This document shows, piece by piece, positions 1 to 8,466 of a DNA stretch of 48,936 bases. The notes under the pieces were generated by a model, which worked only from the letters and a program-made list of their open reading frames with translations, did not search any database and was not told the DNA's origin. A program made the translations under genes and the position numbers. The DNA lies in contig JAOAAU010000008.1 of NCBI GenBank assembly GCA_026418695.1, forward strand, positions 1 to 48,936, written 5' to 3'. Within the stretch, counting starts at the first letter, position 1, and every line of letters starts with the position of its first letter. This DNA is from Clostridia bacterium (lineage in GTDB: Bacteria; Bacillota; Clostridia; Acetivibrionales; JAFADI01).

Positions 1-383
1 CGATTCTGGCCATAGTTGAAATCATGATTTCCCGGAGTCATCGCATCATATCCGATGGAATTCATGATCTTTACAATGCTTTCCCCTTGAACCAGTGTTG
101 CAATGGTCTGTCCATGGAAAGTATCTCCTGCATCCAATACAAGGGTATTGGGATTCTGTGCTTTATACTGCTTCACAAAAGTAGCGATTTTTGCAAACCC
201 CATGCCGTCATTGGTGCTTTCTGATACACGGGAATGCGTGTCATTGGTATGAATAATTACGATTTTCTTTTCTGCCGGAGCTTCAGCGCCTGCAATGGAT
301 GCTCCAAAAACTGAAACTAGAAAAACCATTGCGATGAGACATGCGAACAATCTCTTTTGAAATGTACCCTGGATTGTTTTCAT
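1..383 (-). CDS. Secreted 5'-nucleotidase / metallophosphoesterase, N-terminal part (cut by window edge)
   Basis: About 127 N-terminal residues of a UshA/YfkN-type exported nucleotidase, which hydrolyses nucleotides outside the cytoplasmic membrane. After a Lys/Arg start and a hydrophobic core (CLIAMVFLVSVFGASIAGA) typical of a Sec signal peptide come three metal-binding blocks of the family: IIHTNDTHSR, DAGDTFHGQ and MTPGNHDFNYG, which supply the Asp, His and Asn ligands of the two-metal centre. The start is the ATG at 383-381, preceded by AAGGGGGAG. The C-terminal substrate-binding domain lies beyond base 1. Family assignment is firm; the exact substrate is unknown. Confidence 0.9.
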   Translation of the reverse strand, partial: MKTIQGTFQKRLFACLIAMVFLVSVFGASIAGAEAPAEKKIVIIHTNDTHSRVSESTNDGMGFAKIATFVKQYKAQNPNTLVLDAGDTFHGQTIATLVQGESIVKIMNSIGYDAMTPGNHDFNYGQN

Positions 384-600
384 TCATTCTCCCCCTTTGT
401 TTTTTGTAGTGTATGAAAACCGACAGCAGACGGCTGTTCAGTTTTAGCCGGATAGCGGCAGAAATAATTCCGGTTGTCATCCCCTATAGAACCATTTCAT
501 GCTCTCAGATTCTTAATTTACAGAAAGGTGTAACAATAGAATAGGCTATGAATTACTATGAAGTTTGAGCAATCACCCTGCTATACTTACAGTTTTATCC
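384..600 (-). other. Long 5' leader of the 5'-nucleotidase gene
   Basis: About 217 nt separate the predicted transcription start from the nucleotidase ATG. On the minus strand the part nearest the gene has small inverted repeats (ACAGC-N5-GCTGT at 423-437, and CCGGA...TCCGG nearby). I recognise no known riboswitch consensus in it, and no gene is supported in the 384-707 gap. Confidence 0.3.
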
Positions 601-607
601 AAAGCCA

Positions 608-636
608 AGTATATATTTTCAACAACTGTTTGTCAA
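608..636 (-). promoter_or_regulatory. Sigma-A promoter for the 5'-nucleotidase gene
   Basis: On the minus strand TTGACA (636-631), a 17-bp spacer and TATACT (613-608). The spacing is optimal and the hexamers near consensus. The start point would be near 601, giving a leader of roughly 220 nt. Confidence 0.7.
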
Positions 637-707
637 TGTCATATGTCCCTTTTTATCCCTAATGAAAAGGCTCTTTTGGTATATTTCTCCCTCAATTTGA
701 CCTTAGC

Positions 708-2381
708 TTACACTTCTATGTTTTTATATTTCCATTCTGAAAGTTTAATAAGTCCCCAGAGTGAAGGAATCAGCAATACTGCAATGATAAGTGCTAAAAG
801 AAGATAGATGATCCATTCCGGAAGTTTCGTAATAATGAATGCAACCGAAACCCCAGTCAGTATTCCGATCACTAAAAGTGATACCAGTACTCCCAGAAAT
901 CCATTCAAATTTTGTTTTACGGCCTCCTGAGGATTGGTCCATTCCAGTTTTGGCCGCAGCACATCAATCATCAGATTCAGGCAGACAATCAGCCCTGCTC
1001 CCAGTAACCCGATTCCAATCAATACCAGGGTTCTCCATATCGCAAAATTTAAAAAACCAACTAATACAATTCCCGTAATAATTGTTCCGAAAGCTGAAAT
1101 CAGGAAGCTGTTCAAGAACTTTGCCATGACCTGCTGGCTTGCAGCTGCAGGGATCATTTTAGAAATCCAGAAGCTCTTTCCCTCTCGAGAAATCGATGTG
1201 GATGCTACGATATTCATCCCGGATGTAAAGAGCATGAATGCCAGCCCTCCCAATGAAACGGGTACAATATATTCCGGGTTGTTGATCAGCTTAAAAAGCT
1301 CTTCTCTTTGCTCTCTTTGCGCTGTAAACATCATGATCACCATAAAAGGACCTATGATGATCCCCGCAAGGCCATTCAACGCATATACGGGAGTCCTCAG
1401 AAGAAGTTTCCACTCCCTCGAAAGCAAAGCCATCAAAGGGCTGGACTCTTTCCGATAGCTTCTCTCCATCTCATCTGCAGACAAAACCCTTCTTTTCCGG
1501 GTGACTTCCTGTCCGGATAAGATACTGGCATAAAAAAACCTGTTCCCAATCCACACTAAAGCCAATAACAATAAGGCAGATACTGCGATATAAAGTAAGA
1601 AGTCGAGGTTGCCTTTCATATTGTGAAGGGATAAGCCGTAGGTAGCCCAGATACTGGGAGGATACTTTTGTCCAAGATGTTCAATCAGGCCCGCCTGCCC
1701 TAAATATTGTTTGAAGAATTCCGCTTCATGGCCTTTGGGAATTCTTTGGGCAAAAAAGTTGATGCCCAAACCAAAGAGCAGGCTTAAAAAACCGCCAACG
1801 ACGGCAAAAAAGTCTTTACTTTTACGGACATTAATCAGTCTCATTAAAACAACTACGATTAAAGCACCGATTGCCAGCGGAATCACCGGTGACAAAACCA
1901 ACAGAATCAATGACTTCAACCAGTAAATGAAACCCTGCCCTGTTCCGATCCCATATACCAGTATTGCCGGAATAATCACCGGGATGAGGGTCAGGTACTC
2001 ATTCACCATGACAACGGCTAATTTACTTCCCAGAATCTCATGAGGCTTTAAGGGCAAAGGTATGAGGATATCCATGTCCTTGGAAAAATAAAAAGCAGAA
2101 ATAATGTAGAACAATCCAAAAATCAATACAACAAAGGGACCTCCGACAAATGCGATGGTTAGTACCATTTCCGGATGATTGACGGACTTTCCGGCGATAA
2201 AAATACCAAGCATCAGCATCGTCATCATGAGCGTAATAGAGCCGATCCCGACAAAGATACCTAATCCTACTAAAACAGGCTCCCATAACCTTGTTTTTTC
2301 TTTTCTAAAGCGATACTTCAAGGCAGAAATCCCAAAGTTGATATTTAACTGAAGTTTAATAAGCGTAAAGAGCATTTTCAT
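708..2381 (-). CDS. ABC-2 type exporter, membrane subunit
   Basis: A 557-residue polytopic membrane protein with about a dozen hydrophobic segments, for example around residues 40-75, 85-110, 140-180 and 185-215 and several between 370 and 550. It matches the large permeases paired with a single cytoplasmic ATPase in Firmicutes. The ATG overlaps the stop of the upstream ATPase gene in an ATGA arrangement, so the two are translationally coupled and presumably form one exporter. The substrate cannot be told from sequence. No clear terminator follows it. Confidence 0.8.
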   Translation of the reverse strand: MKMLFTLIKLQLNINFGISALKYRFRKEKTRLWEPVLVGLGIFVGIGSITLMMTMLMLGIFIAGKSVNHPEMVLTIAFVGGPFVVLIFGLFYIISAFYFSKDMDILIPLPLKPHEILGSKLAVVMVNEYLTLIPVIIPAILVYGIGTGQGFIYWLKSLILLVLSPVIPLAIGALIVVVLMRLINVRKSKDFFAVVGGFLSLLFGLGINFFAQRIPKGHEAEFFKQYLGQAGLIEHLGQKYPPSIWATYGLSLHNMKGNLDFLLYIAVSALLLLALVWIGNRFFYASILSGQEVTRKRRVLSADEMERSYRKESSPLMALLSREWKLLLRTPVYALNGLAGIIIGPFMVIMMFTAQREQREELFKLINNPEYIVPVSLGGLAFMLFTSGMNIVASTSISREGKSFWISKMIPAAASQQVMAKFLNSFLISAFGTIITGIVLVGFLNFAIWRTLVLIGIGLLGAGLIVCLNLMIDVLRPKLEWTNPQEAVKQNLNGFLGVLVSLLVIGILTGVSVAFIITKLPEWIIYLLLALIIAVLLIPSLWGLIKLSEWKYKNIEV

Positions 2382-3100
2382 TTCTCTGTCAATTCCAGGA
2401 ATATGCTTTCAAGTGTATCTACCTGGTCTCCCTTCCGCAGTTCTTCCAAAGTCCCAATCGCTACAAGCTTCCCTCGATGGATGATTCCAATACGGTCACA
2501 CAATTTCTCCGCGACTTCAAGGACATGGGTAGAGAAAAACACGGAATTGCCTTTATCACAATGGGCTCTCATCAGTTCCTTCAGTTGATGGGCTGATTTT
2601 GGATCCAGCCCGACCAACGGCTCATCCAATACCCATAAAGCCGGATCGTGGATCAGCGCTCCCGTCAGGACAATTTTCTGCCGCATTCCGTGGGAATAAC
2701 TCTTTATCAGGTCAGATACGGCATGATTTAAATCAAACATCTCTGTAAAGTACTGTATTCTTTCTTTTCGAACTTCTGCCGGAACTCTGTAGACATCTCC
2801 CATAAAGTTCAGGTATTCCAATCCGGTCAATCGTTCATATACATCCGGATTATCCGGTACATAACCGATGCTCTGCTTTGCCTCCAGCGACTGTTTCCTT
2901 GTATCAAACCCATTGACGGTAATGCTGCCTTCATCTGCGCTCAGCAGCCCGATCACCATTTTTATTGTCGTAGTTTTTCCAGCTCCATTGGGACCCAGAA
3001 ACCCGAAAATTTCTCCGGGTTTCACTTGGAGGTTCAGGTTGTCAACAGCCTTAACCGCGCCTTTATTATAGCTTTTGGAAAGGTTTTTTATATTAATCAT
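2378..3100 (-). CDS. ABC exporter ATP-binding subunit
   Basis: A 240-residue nucleotide-binding domain of the ABC-2/NatA type. It has Walker A GPNGAGKT (36-43), a signature region YSHGMRQK (135-142), Walker B LWVLDE (155-160), the D-loop GLDP, and the H-loop His in FSTHVLEV. The signature is SHGMRQ rather than LSGGQ, which is common in this exporter class. The start is supported by AAGGAG seven bases upstream. It is the first gene of a two-gene operon with the permease that follows. Confidence 0.92.
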   Translation of the reverse strand: MINIKNLSKSYNKGAVKAVDNLNLQVKPGEIFGFLGPNGAGKTTTIKMVIGLLSADEGSITVNGFDTRKQSLEAKQSIGYVPDNPDVYERLTGLEYLNFMGDVYRVPAEVRKERIQYFTEMFDLNHAVSDLIKSYSHGMRQKIVLTGALIHDPALWVLDEPLVGLDPKSAHQLKELMRAHCDKGNSVFFSTHVLEVAEKLCDRIGIIHRGKLVAIGTLEELRKGDQVDTLESIFLELTEK

Positions 3101-3137
3101 TTACGATCTCCTTAGGTTCGCGTCCTACCTGTTTTTT

Positions 3138-3166
3138 ATATAATATTACCACTTTCTTCAAGTCAA
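3138..3166 (-). promoter_or_regulatory. Possible promoter for the ABC exporter operon
   Basis: On the minus strand TTGACT (3166-3161), 17 bp, then an AT-rich run TTATAT (3143-3138). The -10 match is weak, so this is a candidate only. Confidence 0.35.
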
Positions 3167-3278
3167 TACAAACACCGCATTATATAATACCCTGAGAAAA
3201 ACACAGAGTACTTCCTGCGGGTATTGTCCCTGGCAGCATCCTGATGGTTTTTCATCCCCGGTTTTGCTGCTTCTAGGA

Positions 3279-4097
3279 TTACAAAAGGCTACTAACCCAT
3301 AGAACCAGAATATATACCAGTGCTGCCATAATGATCAATAAAAACGGATTAACCTTTTTCCCGAAAACAGTATTAAAGATGGCGTTCTGCGGGCATACTG
3401 CAACACACTGCTGGCATCCTAAGCAGTCCATGTGTCTTCCAGCATTTTTTTTGAATACCGAAATACTCATTGGGCATATTTTTGAGCAGATTCCACAATG
3501 AATACAGCTTGCCCCATCCACTTCCAGCTTATTTAAGCTGATCATAGACAGGCTTCCTAATACCGCACCTCTGAGACAAAGATACTTGCACCAAAAAGAT
3601 TTTACAAGGAAAGTACCTATGATCGTAATTATCAGAAAGAAAACTGATAAATAATGCAGAAAGTCCTCTCCATCGGCTCCAAGCGCTATTGCAAGATAGG
3701 TGTACTGTTCCAGCGGCATTCCGTCGTATATGAGCCATTTAAATTTTATGATTCCCCAAAGTGTCAGAATAAGAACAAATAAATATTTACCCCCTCTTAA
3801 GTACCGTTCTATTCTATGAGGAACAGTAAAAGTCCTGCCCAAAATTCCTTCTCCAAGCAAGTTGGCAAAGCGCTGTATTGCCCCGGCTTTGCACATGATT
3901 CCACAGTGGGTCCTCCCAAACAATATTCCGGATATAAGAAGAGCAATCCAGACGGAAACAGTAGATAAAATCAGCTTTTCTTCAATTTTCCTTAAAAAGA
4001 CCAGTTCTGCTGCAATCGGTATAATAAAAACAGATAGAAACAATCTGCTTTTAAATCTAGTGAAAACTTTCTTAAGTCGCTTCCCCATTTCTTTCAC
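3279..4097 (-). CDS. Membrane protein with two 4Fe-4S clusters, NapH/NosR-like
   Basis: About 272 residues with four or five membrane segments and a C-terminal ferredoxin module. Two classical 4Fe-4S motifs are visible: CIHCGICSKICP (Cys 198, 201, 204, 208) and CLGCQQCVAVCP (Cys 225, 228, 231, 235). Two further Cys pairs after membrane helices, HCGIMC and FWCKYLC, occupy the place of the WCxxxCPxG motifs of NapH/NosR/YccM proteins, but the usual Pro is missing from both. A role in membrane electron transfer is inferred; the partner is unknown and no reductase gene is adjacent. The GTG at 4097 is chosen because GAGGTG lies six bases upstream; a GTG at 4106 and an ATG at 4088 are alternatives. 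Confidence 0.75.
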   Translation of the reverse strand: MKEMGKRLKKVFTRFKSRLFLSVFIIPIAAELVFLRKIEEKLILSTVSVWIALLISGILFGRTHCGIMCKAGAIQRFANLLGEGILGRTFTVPHRIERYLRGGKYLFVLILTLWGIIKFKWLIYDGMPLEQYTYLAIALGADGEDFLHYLSVFFLIITIIGTFLVKSFWCKYLCLRGAVLGSLSMISLNKLEVDGASCIHCGICSKICPMSISVFKKNAGRHMDCLGCQQCVAVCPQNAIFNTVFGKKVNPFLLIIMAALVYILVLWVSSLL

Positions 4098-4341
4098 ATT
4101 TTTCACCTCATTTTCTTATAAAAAAAGTGCTGTCAAGTTTTCTATTAGCCGATCCCTTGTACAGCAACTTTTTATTGTAGATTTTGCACCCCTATTTGAT
4201 TATTGACTACCGATTCCTTCTTCCTGATTGTTGGGTCCCATCGATAAATTCCATATGAATACCGAATACGAGTTACCAGGCTCTGAGAGTAAGCATTACC
4301 ATCGCAAGAAGGTTATTGGTCCTCGCAGAAATAAATCATAT

Positions 4342-5913
4342 TTATAAATCGGTTTTGGGAAGAAGTATCGTAAAACTGATATCATTGCCTTCACATTGAG
4401 CTATAATTCTGCCGTCATGAAGCTCTACGATGCTCCTTGCGATCGCAAGACCAAGACCGGAACCTCCAGCCGTGGAGGTTCTGGCTTTATCAATCCTGTA
4501 AAACCGCTCAAAAAGGTTCATTAAGTCCTCATCTGAAATATGATCACCTTTATTTTGGATACGTATTGATATTTGTTCTCCTTCGTCGGATAAGTTTATA
4601 ATAATTCTCCCCGGCTTATGGCTATATCTGATGGCATTCATCAGCAGGTTATCCAGAACTCTTGCCATCTTATCGGCATCTACAGATATTTTTATTCTAT
4701 GTCCCGGCAATTCCTTGATGAACTCCAAACTTTCTTTCTCTCCGACCGGGATCAACTCTTCCACCAGCTGCTCGACGAATTCGCCTAAATCAACCTTGGT
4801 CTTATTCAACTTAATTCCTTCATTTGCAAGTTTGGTATATTCAAATAAATCCTCAATCAATGATTTCAGTTTTTGTGACTTGTTAAAAGCAATCCTCAAG
4901 TATTCTTCCATCTGGATACGGCTCTCATAGCGGTGTTCCAGCAACAGTCCAAGATACCCCATGACTGAAGTCAGTGGTGTCTTCAGATCATGGGAGACAT
5001 TCGTTATCAGTTCATTTTTCAATTTTTCCGCTTTTCTTTCCTTCTCGATATTTTCCTTTAATTCGCTTCCCATATGGTTGATATTGGATGCAAGCAAAGC
5101 AAACTCGTCACTTCCCTTTACACTTACGCGGTGGTCCAGGTTGCCCCTTGAGATTTCCATTAAACCGTCTGAAATTGTCTGAATATAAGCCACTTTCCTT
5201 TTAGTCAACAGCATAAACAGGGCAACAAATACCATAATTCCTGTAGTTGCCACTACCACCGGGTATCCGCCTTCATCATAGACAATGCTCCCCTGGGGTA
5301 TCCCGCTTACAAACAAATACCCTTTGAAATCTGCAAATTCTGCCGGGTATAAGCTTACAAATTCTTTCCTGTCATTCCCTCTCCGGTCTTCGATCTTTGC
5401 ATCCATTGCATTCTTGATCAACTGAAAAAGATCCACTTTTTGAATCGGGTTTTCTCCTGCCTGCAAATGAATATTACCTTCTAAATCAGTGATCAGGATC
5501 TTAAGATCATGGTTTTCAGCTCTATGACTGATAAAATCCTGAATTTCTTCCCTGAATCTCTCATCCTTCAAATTGGATCTGTTATTTTCAAATCTATGGA
5601 TAATTGACCTTGCTTCCTCATCGATCTCTTTCATTCCCCGGGTATAATCCACATGTGCGGACATTCTGCGATTCATGGTTTCCGTTATATGCTGTGTTAA
5701 GTGCATAGCGAGGCCTGAGAACGCTGAACAAATTAGAAATACTATTGCAATTTCAACCCGGAGGCTTTTCATCATATGACTAAAGAGACTTCCAGCTCCT
5801 TGTACGACCCAATTGAGGATTTTAATAAGATGTGGGCTGCTTCTTATCTCATTTCTCAATTTTATAGCCGACCCCCCATACTGTTTTGATAAACCGTGGC
5901 TTTCTCGGTTCAT
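4342..5913 (-). CDS. Membrane sensor histidine kinase (VanS/PhoR type)
   Basis: Up to 523 residues: TM1 about 53-73, an extracytoplasmic domain of about 145 residues, TM2 about 219-236, HAMP, HisKA with the phospho-acceptor His308 in NVSHDLKTP, then HATPase with N-box (LDNLLMNAIRYS) and G2 box (GGSGLGLAI). It pairs with the response regulator directly upstream, which it should phosphorylate. The start is uncertain. The ATG at 5913 gives a 65-bp overlap with the regulator and has a weak ribosome site; the ATG at 5775, just before TM1, would remove the overlap but has AGGAG 20 bases away. The residues between the two candidates look protein-like (IKILNWVVQGAGSLF). Confidence 0.9.
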   Translation of the reverse strand: MNRESHGLSKQYGGSAIKLRNEIRSSPHLIKILNWVVQGAGSLFSHMMKSLRVEIAIVFLICSAFSGLAMHLTQHITETMNRRMSAHVDYTRGMKEIDEEARSIIHRFENNRSNLKDERFREEIQDFISHRAENHDLKILITDLEGNIHLQAGENPIQKVDLFQLIKNAMDAKIEDRRGNDRKEFVSLYPAEFADFKGYLFVSGIPQGSIVYDEGGYPVVVATTGIMVFVALFMLLTKRKVAYIQTISDGLMEISRGNLDHRVSVKGSDEFALLASNINHMGSELKENIEKERKAEKLKNELITNVSHDLKTPLTSVMGYLGLLLEHRYESRIQMEEYLRIAFNKSQKLKSLIEDLFEYTKLANEGIKLNKTKVDLGEFVEQLVEELIPVGEKESLEFIKELPGHRIKISVDADKMARVLDNLLMNAIRYSHKPGRIIINLSDEGEQISIRIQNKGDHISDEDLMNLFERFYRIDKARTSTAGGSGLGLAIARSIVELHDGRIIAQCEGNDISFTILLPKTDL

Positions 5914-6544
5914 CTTCGAGTTTCTCTCTAATTTTTCTTATATGAACCATTACAGTGTTATCGGATTCATAGAAGTCTTCATTCCAAACACATTGATATA
6001 TTTTTTCAATGCTGAATACCATTCCCCTATTTCTGGCTAATAACACCAGAATATCAAATTCTCTCGGAGTCAGCTTTATTTCTCTTTCCCCAATCCTTAC
6101 TTCATGGGTCGAAGTATTGATCAGCAGGTCCTCAATCTCAATCAGATTTGCTTGAAGCGCCATCGCACCATTGAGCCTTTTGGCCCTCCTGATCTGCGAT
6201 TTGACGCGGGCAACCAGCTCCATCGGATTAAAAGGCTTGGACATATAATCGTCCGCACCGGTACTTAGCCCCAGGATCTTATCGATATCCTCATTCTTGG
6301 CCGAAAGCATGATGATGGGTACCGGATTGCTCTCCCTAATTTTAATGCAAGCCTGCAAACCATCCATCCCCGGCATCATGACATCCAAAATGATTAAGTC
6401 CACCTTAAATTCTTTGATTTCTTCCAGAGCTTCCAATCCGTTAGACGCTTTAATGACATTGAATCCTTCATTTTTAAGGTAAACCTCTATCAAGTCTCCA
6501 ATTTCCTTTTCATCATCAACGATGAGGATTGTTTCCTTGTCCAT
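5849..6544 (-). CDS. OmpR/PhoB-family response regulator
   Basis: 231 residues: receiver domain (acidic D10 and D11, phospho-acceptor D54 in LILDVMMPG, Ser81, Lys103) followed by a winged-helix DNA-binding domain from about 130 to the end, which closes with the family's typical VWGVGYKIEK. The start has AAGGAG eleven bases upstream. It overlaps the phosphatase gene by 55 bp and the kinase gene by up to 65 bp, so the four genes are one transcriptional unit. Likely targets include its own operon; see the 11-bp repeats upstream of the first gene. Confidence 0.93.
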   Translation of the reverse strand: MDKETILIVDDEKEIGDLIEVYLKNEGFNVIKASNGLEALEEIKEFKVDLIILDVMMPGMDGLQACIKIRESNPVPIIMLSAKNEDIDKILGLSTGADDYMSKPFNPMELVARVKSQIRRAKRLNGAMALQANLIEIEDLLINTSTHEVRIGEREIKLTPREFDILVLLARNRGMVFSIEKIYQCVWNEDFYESDNTVMVHIRKIREKLEDEPRKPRFIKTVWGVGYKIEK

Positions 6545-7158
6545 TGTGCTGCCTGCTCCTTATACAGTATGGTAAAAGTTTCAAAAACGCCGTTACCTAT
6601 GATTATAGCAGAAATTGCATCTAAAACCACATGCTGTTTTATGAACATAGTTGAAAGAATAATGAGTACGGATATCAAGGTGATGATAGAAAAATTGATC
6701 CGGTTTCTGATGTTGCTTTGGCTGATCGCTTTGATCATAATGTAGCTTGTGAGGCAATGGATGCTTGGAAAACAGTTAAAAGGCTGATCATAATAATATA
6801 CCGTATTAACAAGTCTGGATAAAAGATCGCTTCCATCCACAACAGGCCTTGGAACAGTAGTTTGAAAAAAATAATAGATGGTAAAACAAAAAACAAGGCA
6901 TACATCAATAGTAAGGATAGTGCGTACAAAGGTTTTTTCATCTTTGATCAACAAGTATATCAAGATGATAAAGATGAAAACGATCCAAAACAGATAGGGT
7001 ATCACAAAAGCTTTAATAAAAGGTACTCCCCGGTCGATATCCGTGACCAGGCTTTTTACTCCCCGGTCCGGATTGTTTAAAAGACCATAAAATATATTAA
7101 TGCAAGGCATAGTTAATAAAAGCAACACTAAACGAAGTTTGCCCATCCATGTTTTCAT
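6490..7158 (-). CDS. PAP2-superfamily membrane phosphatase
   Basis: About 222 residues with five or six membrane segments. The three PAP2 signatures are present in order though abbreviated: VPRP (C1), FPSIHC (C2, the His acting as general acid) and KQHVVLD (C3, nucleophilic His plus Asp). This type of protein removes phosphate from lipid phosphates such as phosphatidate or undecaprenyl pyrophosphate, or transfers lipid head groups. The ATG at 7158 is preceded by GGGGG at six bases; a GTG at 7194 has no site. The neighbours, a lipid-methyltransferase-like gene upstream and a two-component system downstream, point to membrane-lipid or cell-envelope remodelling. Confidence 0.78.
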   Translation of the reverse strand: MKTWMGKLRLVLLLLTMPCINIFYGLLNNPDRGVKSLVTDIDRGVPFIKAFVIPYLFWIVFIFIILIYLLIKDEKTFVRTILTIDVCLVFCFTIYYFFQTTVPRPVVDGSDLLSRLVNTVYYYDQPFNCFPSIHCLTSYIMIKAISQSNIRNRINFSIITLISVLIILSTMFIKQHVVLDAISAIIIGNGVFETFTILYKEQAAQWTRKQSSSLMMKRKLET

Positions 7159-7178
7159 AAATAACCCCCTATTCCCCA

Positions 7179-7748
7179 TCAATCCTTTGTGCACCGGTAC
7201 ACGACTGCTGGTGGAATATTCAAAAGAACAAAGTCCAGCTCAACGGTTTTGTACCTTTTTTTCAGATCTTTCAGCAAATCCAGGGAGTATTGAAACGTTA
7301 TGAATTTTCCTCCATGTGTTAATGCATCATATGCCTGGTCAAGAATCCTTTTGCGCAAAGAACTCTCAAATACTGCAAAAGGAAGACCGGAAATAATCAA
7401 CTCAGGTTTTTCAATTCGGCCGCCACTGATAAGTTCCCCCATCTGCGCGGCTTCGGAATATAAAGACAGTCTGGGATACTTTGAAATCAGGCAATTTGTA
7501 AAGGCAGGGTCTTTTTCAAAGATATGAACCTGGCATTCCGAGGTTTTATACCTTTCAATATATTCAGTAAATACCCCTGTACCGGCTCCAAGCTCAATAA
7601 TGCTGCAGCATGTCTCAACTTCACATTTTCTCACCATTTTTTCAGCCAAGAATCTTGAACTGGGCGTTACACTCCCAACGATACCGGGACTGTCGAAAAA
7701 CCTTTTTAAAAATATCCATGGTTCGGGATATGTGCTGTGGTAGTTCAT
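7179..7748 (-). CDS. SAM-dependent methyltransferase, phospholipid N-methyltransferase (PmtA)-like
   Basis: 189 residues of a class I methyltransferase. The SAM-binding glycine motif is at 51-60 (IELGAGTGVF), with an acidic end of strand 2 (FEKD, 77-80). The N-terminus, RFFDSPGIVGSVTPSSRFLAEKM, matches the segment typical of PmtA-like enzymes and of small proteins annotated as rRNA adenine dimethylase-like. The protein is too short for KsgA/Erm, which argues for the lipid-methylase branch. It is the first gene of the operon with PAP2 and the two-component system. GGGAG lies ten bases before the ATG. Confidence 0.7.
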   Translation of the reverse strand: MNYHSTYPEPWIFLKRFFDSPGIVGSVTPSSRFLAEKMVRKCEVETCCSIIELGAGTGVFTEYIERYKTSECQVHIFEKDPAFTNCLISKYPRLSLYSEAAQMGELISGGRIEKPELIISGLPFAVFESSLRKRILDQAYDALTHGGKFITFQYSLDLLKDLKKRYKTVELDFVLLNIPPAVVYRCTKD

Positions 7749-7826
7749 AAAATAAAATCTCCCGTCTTAAAGTAGCAAAATCGAACTTTTATGTTCGTTA
7801 TCCATACACTTAGTTTAACGGGGATA

Positions 7827-7866
7827 TCTTAATAATTATGTGTGGAATTTCTTAATATTTTCTTAA
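7827..7866 (-). promoter_or_regulatory. Tandem TTAAGA repeats, candidate response-regulator binding site
   Basis: On the minus strand TTAAGA occurs at 7866-7861, 7855-7850 and 7832-7827. The first two are 11 bp apart and the third 23 bp further. Direct hexamers on an 11-bp period are the typical binding site of OmpR/PhoB-family dimers, for example the PhoP boxes of Bacillus. They lie about 80-120 bp upstream of the first gene of the operon that encodes such a regulator, so autoregulation is inferred. Confidence 0.45.
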
Positions 7867-7965
7867 GAATAAATCACCTTGGCTTCAGAAATACCTAAAT
7901 TGACAGGAATATGAGAAAAAAATACAAGATTGTAAATATCGTGCTGAATTCCTTTTTAAGATACC

Positions 7966-8367
7966 TTATATACTTTCATATCGCCTTAGCAATATTTCGC
8001 AGGCCGGAATATCCGGTTCAGCCCAGTCCAACTGATAGATATCTTTGATATCGATCCATTTTAATAAAGAGTGCTCTTTCGCTTCCGGGTTACCCTGAAG
8101 AATTGAGGCTTCATATACATGCAAAATAATCTTTCTATTACTGTCTTCAACGATTCCGGTAGCAAGGTGTTCTCCCACCTGAATATCAATCCCCAGTTCC
8201 TCCTGGAGTTCCCTTTTTAGCGCCTCTTGATGAGCTTCACCGTCTTCAACCTTACCGCCGGCAAATTCCCATTTTAAAGGAGCGCTCATTTTCTCAGAAC
8301 GCTGTGCAGCAAGAATTCTTTTCCCTTCTCTTATTGCAGCGCCCACCACATGAATTTCCTTCATCAC
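7966..8367 (-). CDS. MutT-type Nudix hydrolase
   Basis: 133 residues, about the length of MutT. A full Nudix box spans residues 38-60 with G38, E44, R52, E53, E56, E57 and G59 all in place. Together with the N-terminal VVGAAIREGKRILAAQR, this is the pattern of 8-oxo-dGTP diphosphatases that clean the nucleotide pool. Substrate is inferred from family only. Start is GTG 8367 or the adjacent ATG 8364; AAAGG stands 8 and 11 bases before them. It seems to be a single gene, read from a promoter embedded in the hydrogenase terminator. Confidence 0.85.
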   Translation of the reverse strand: MMKEIHVVGAAIREGKRILAAQRSEKMSAPLKWEFAGGKVEDGEAHQEALKRELQEELGIDIQVGEHLATGIVEDSNRKIILHVYEASILQGNPEAKEHSLLKWIDIKDIYQLDWAEPDIPACEILLRRYESI

Positions 8368-8396
8368 TTATTCTACCTTTCACTTTGATATCGTTC

Positions 8397-8426
8397 ATTC
8401 TATCCAAAAATATCAAAAGAGGTCAA
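8397..8426 (-). promoter_or_regulatory. Promoter for the Nudix gene, overlapping the hydrogenase terminator
   Basis: Minus-strand TTGACC (8426-8421), 18 bp, TAGAAT (8402-8397). The -35 lies in the downstream arm of the terminator hairpin at 8415-8448. Confidence 0.45.
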
Positions 8427-8448
8427 GTGATTCCACCTGACCTCTTTT
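8415..8448 (-). terminator. Intrinsic terminator of the hydrogenase operon
   Basis: An 11-bp stem (AAAAGAGGTCA with TGACCTCTTTT) extended by further pairs (GGTG with CACT), so the loop is short. It ends in a U-rich arm on the minus strand, 19 bp after the hydA stop. Confidence 0.88.
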
Positions 8449-8466
8449 ATGCTTAACTTTTAATTG

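Noticed and set aside
565..807. Plus-strand reading frames throughout, for example the one at 565-807
   Set aside because: They are antisense to or straddle firm minus-strand genes, lack ribosome sites and show no domain-like sequence.
7782..7797. CGAAC-N6-GTTCG upstream of the methyltransferase gene, like a LexA (SOS) box
   Set aside because: The Gram-positive LexA site has four bases between the half-sites; six here would put the halves out of register, and the genes are not DNA-repair genes.
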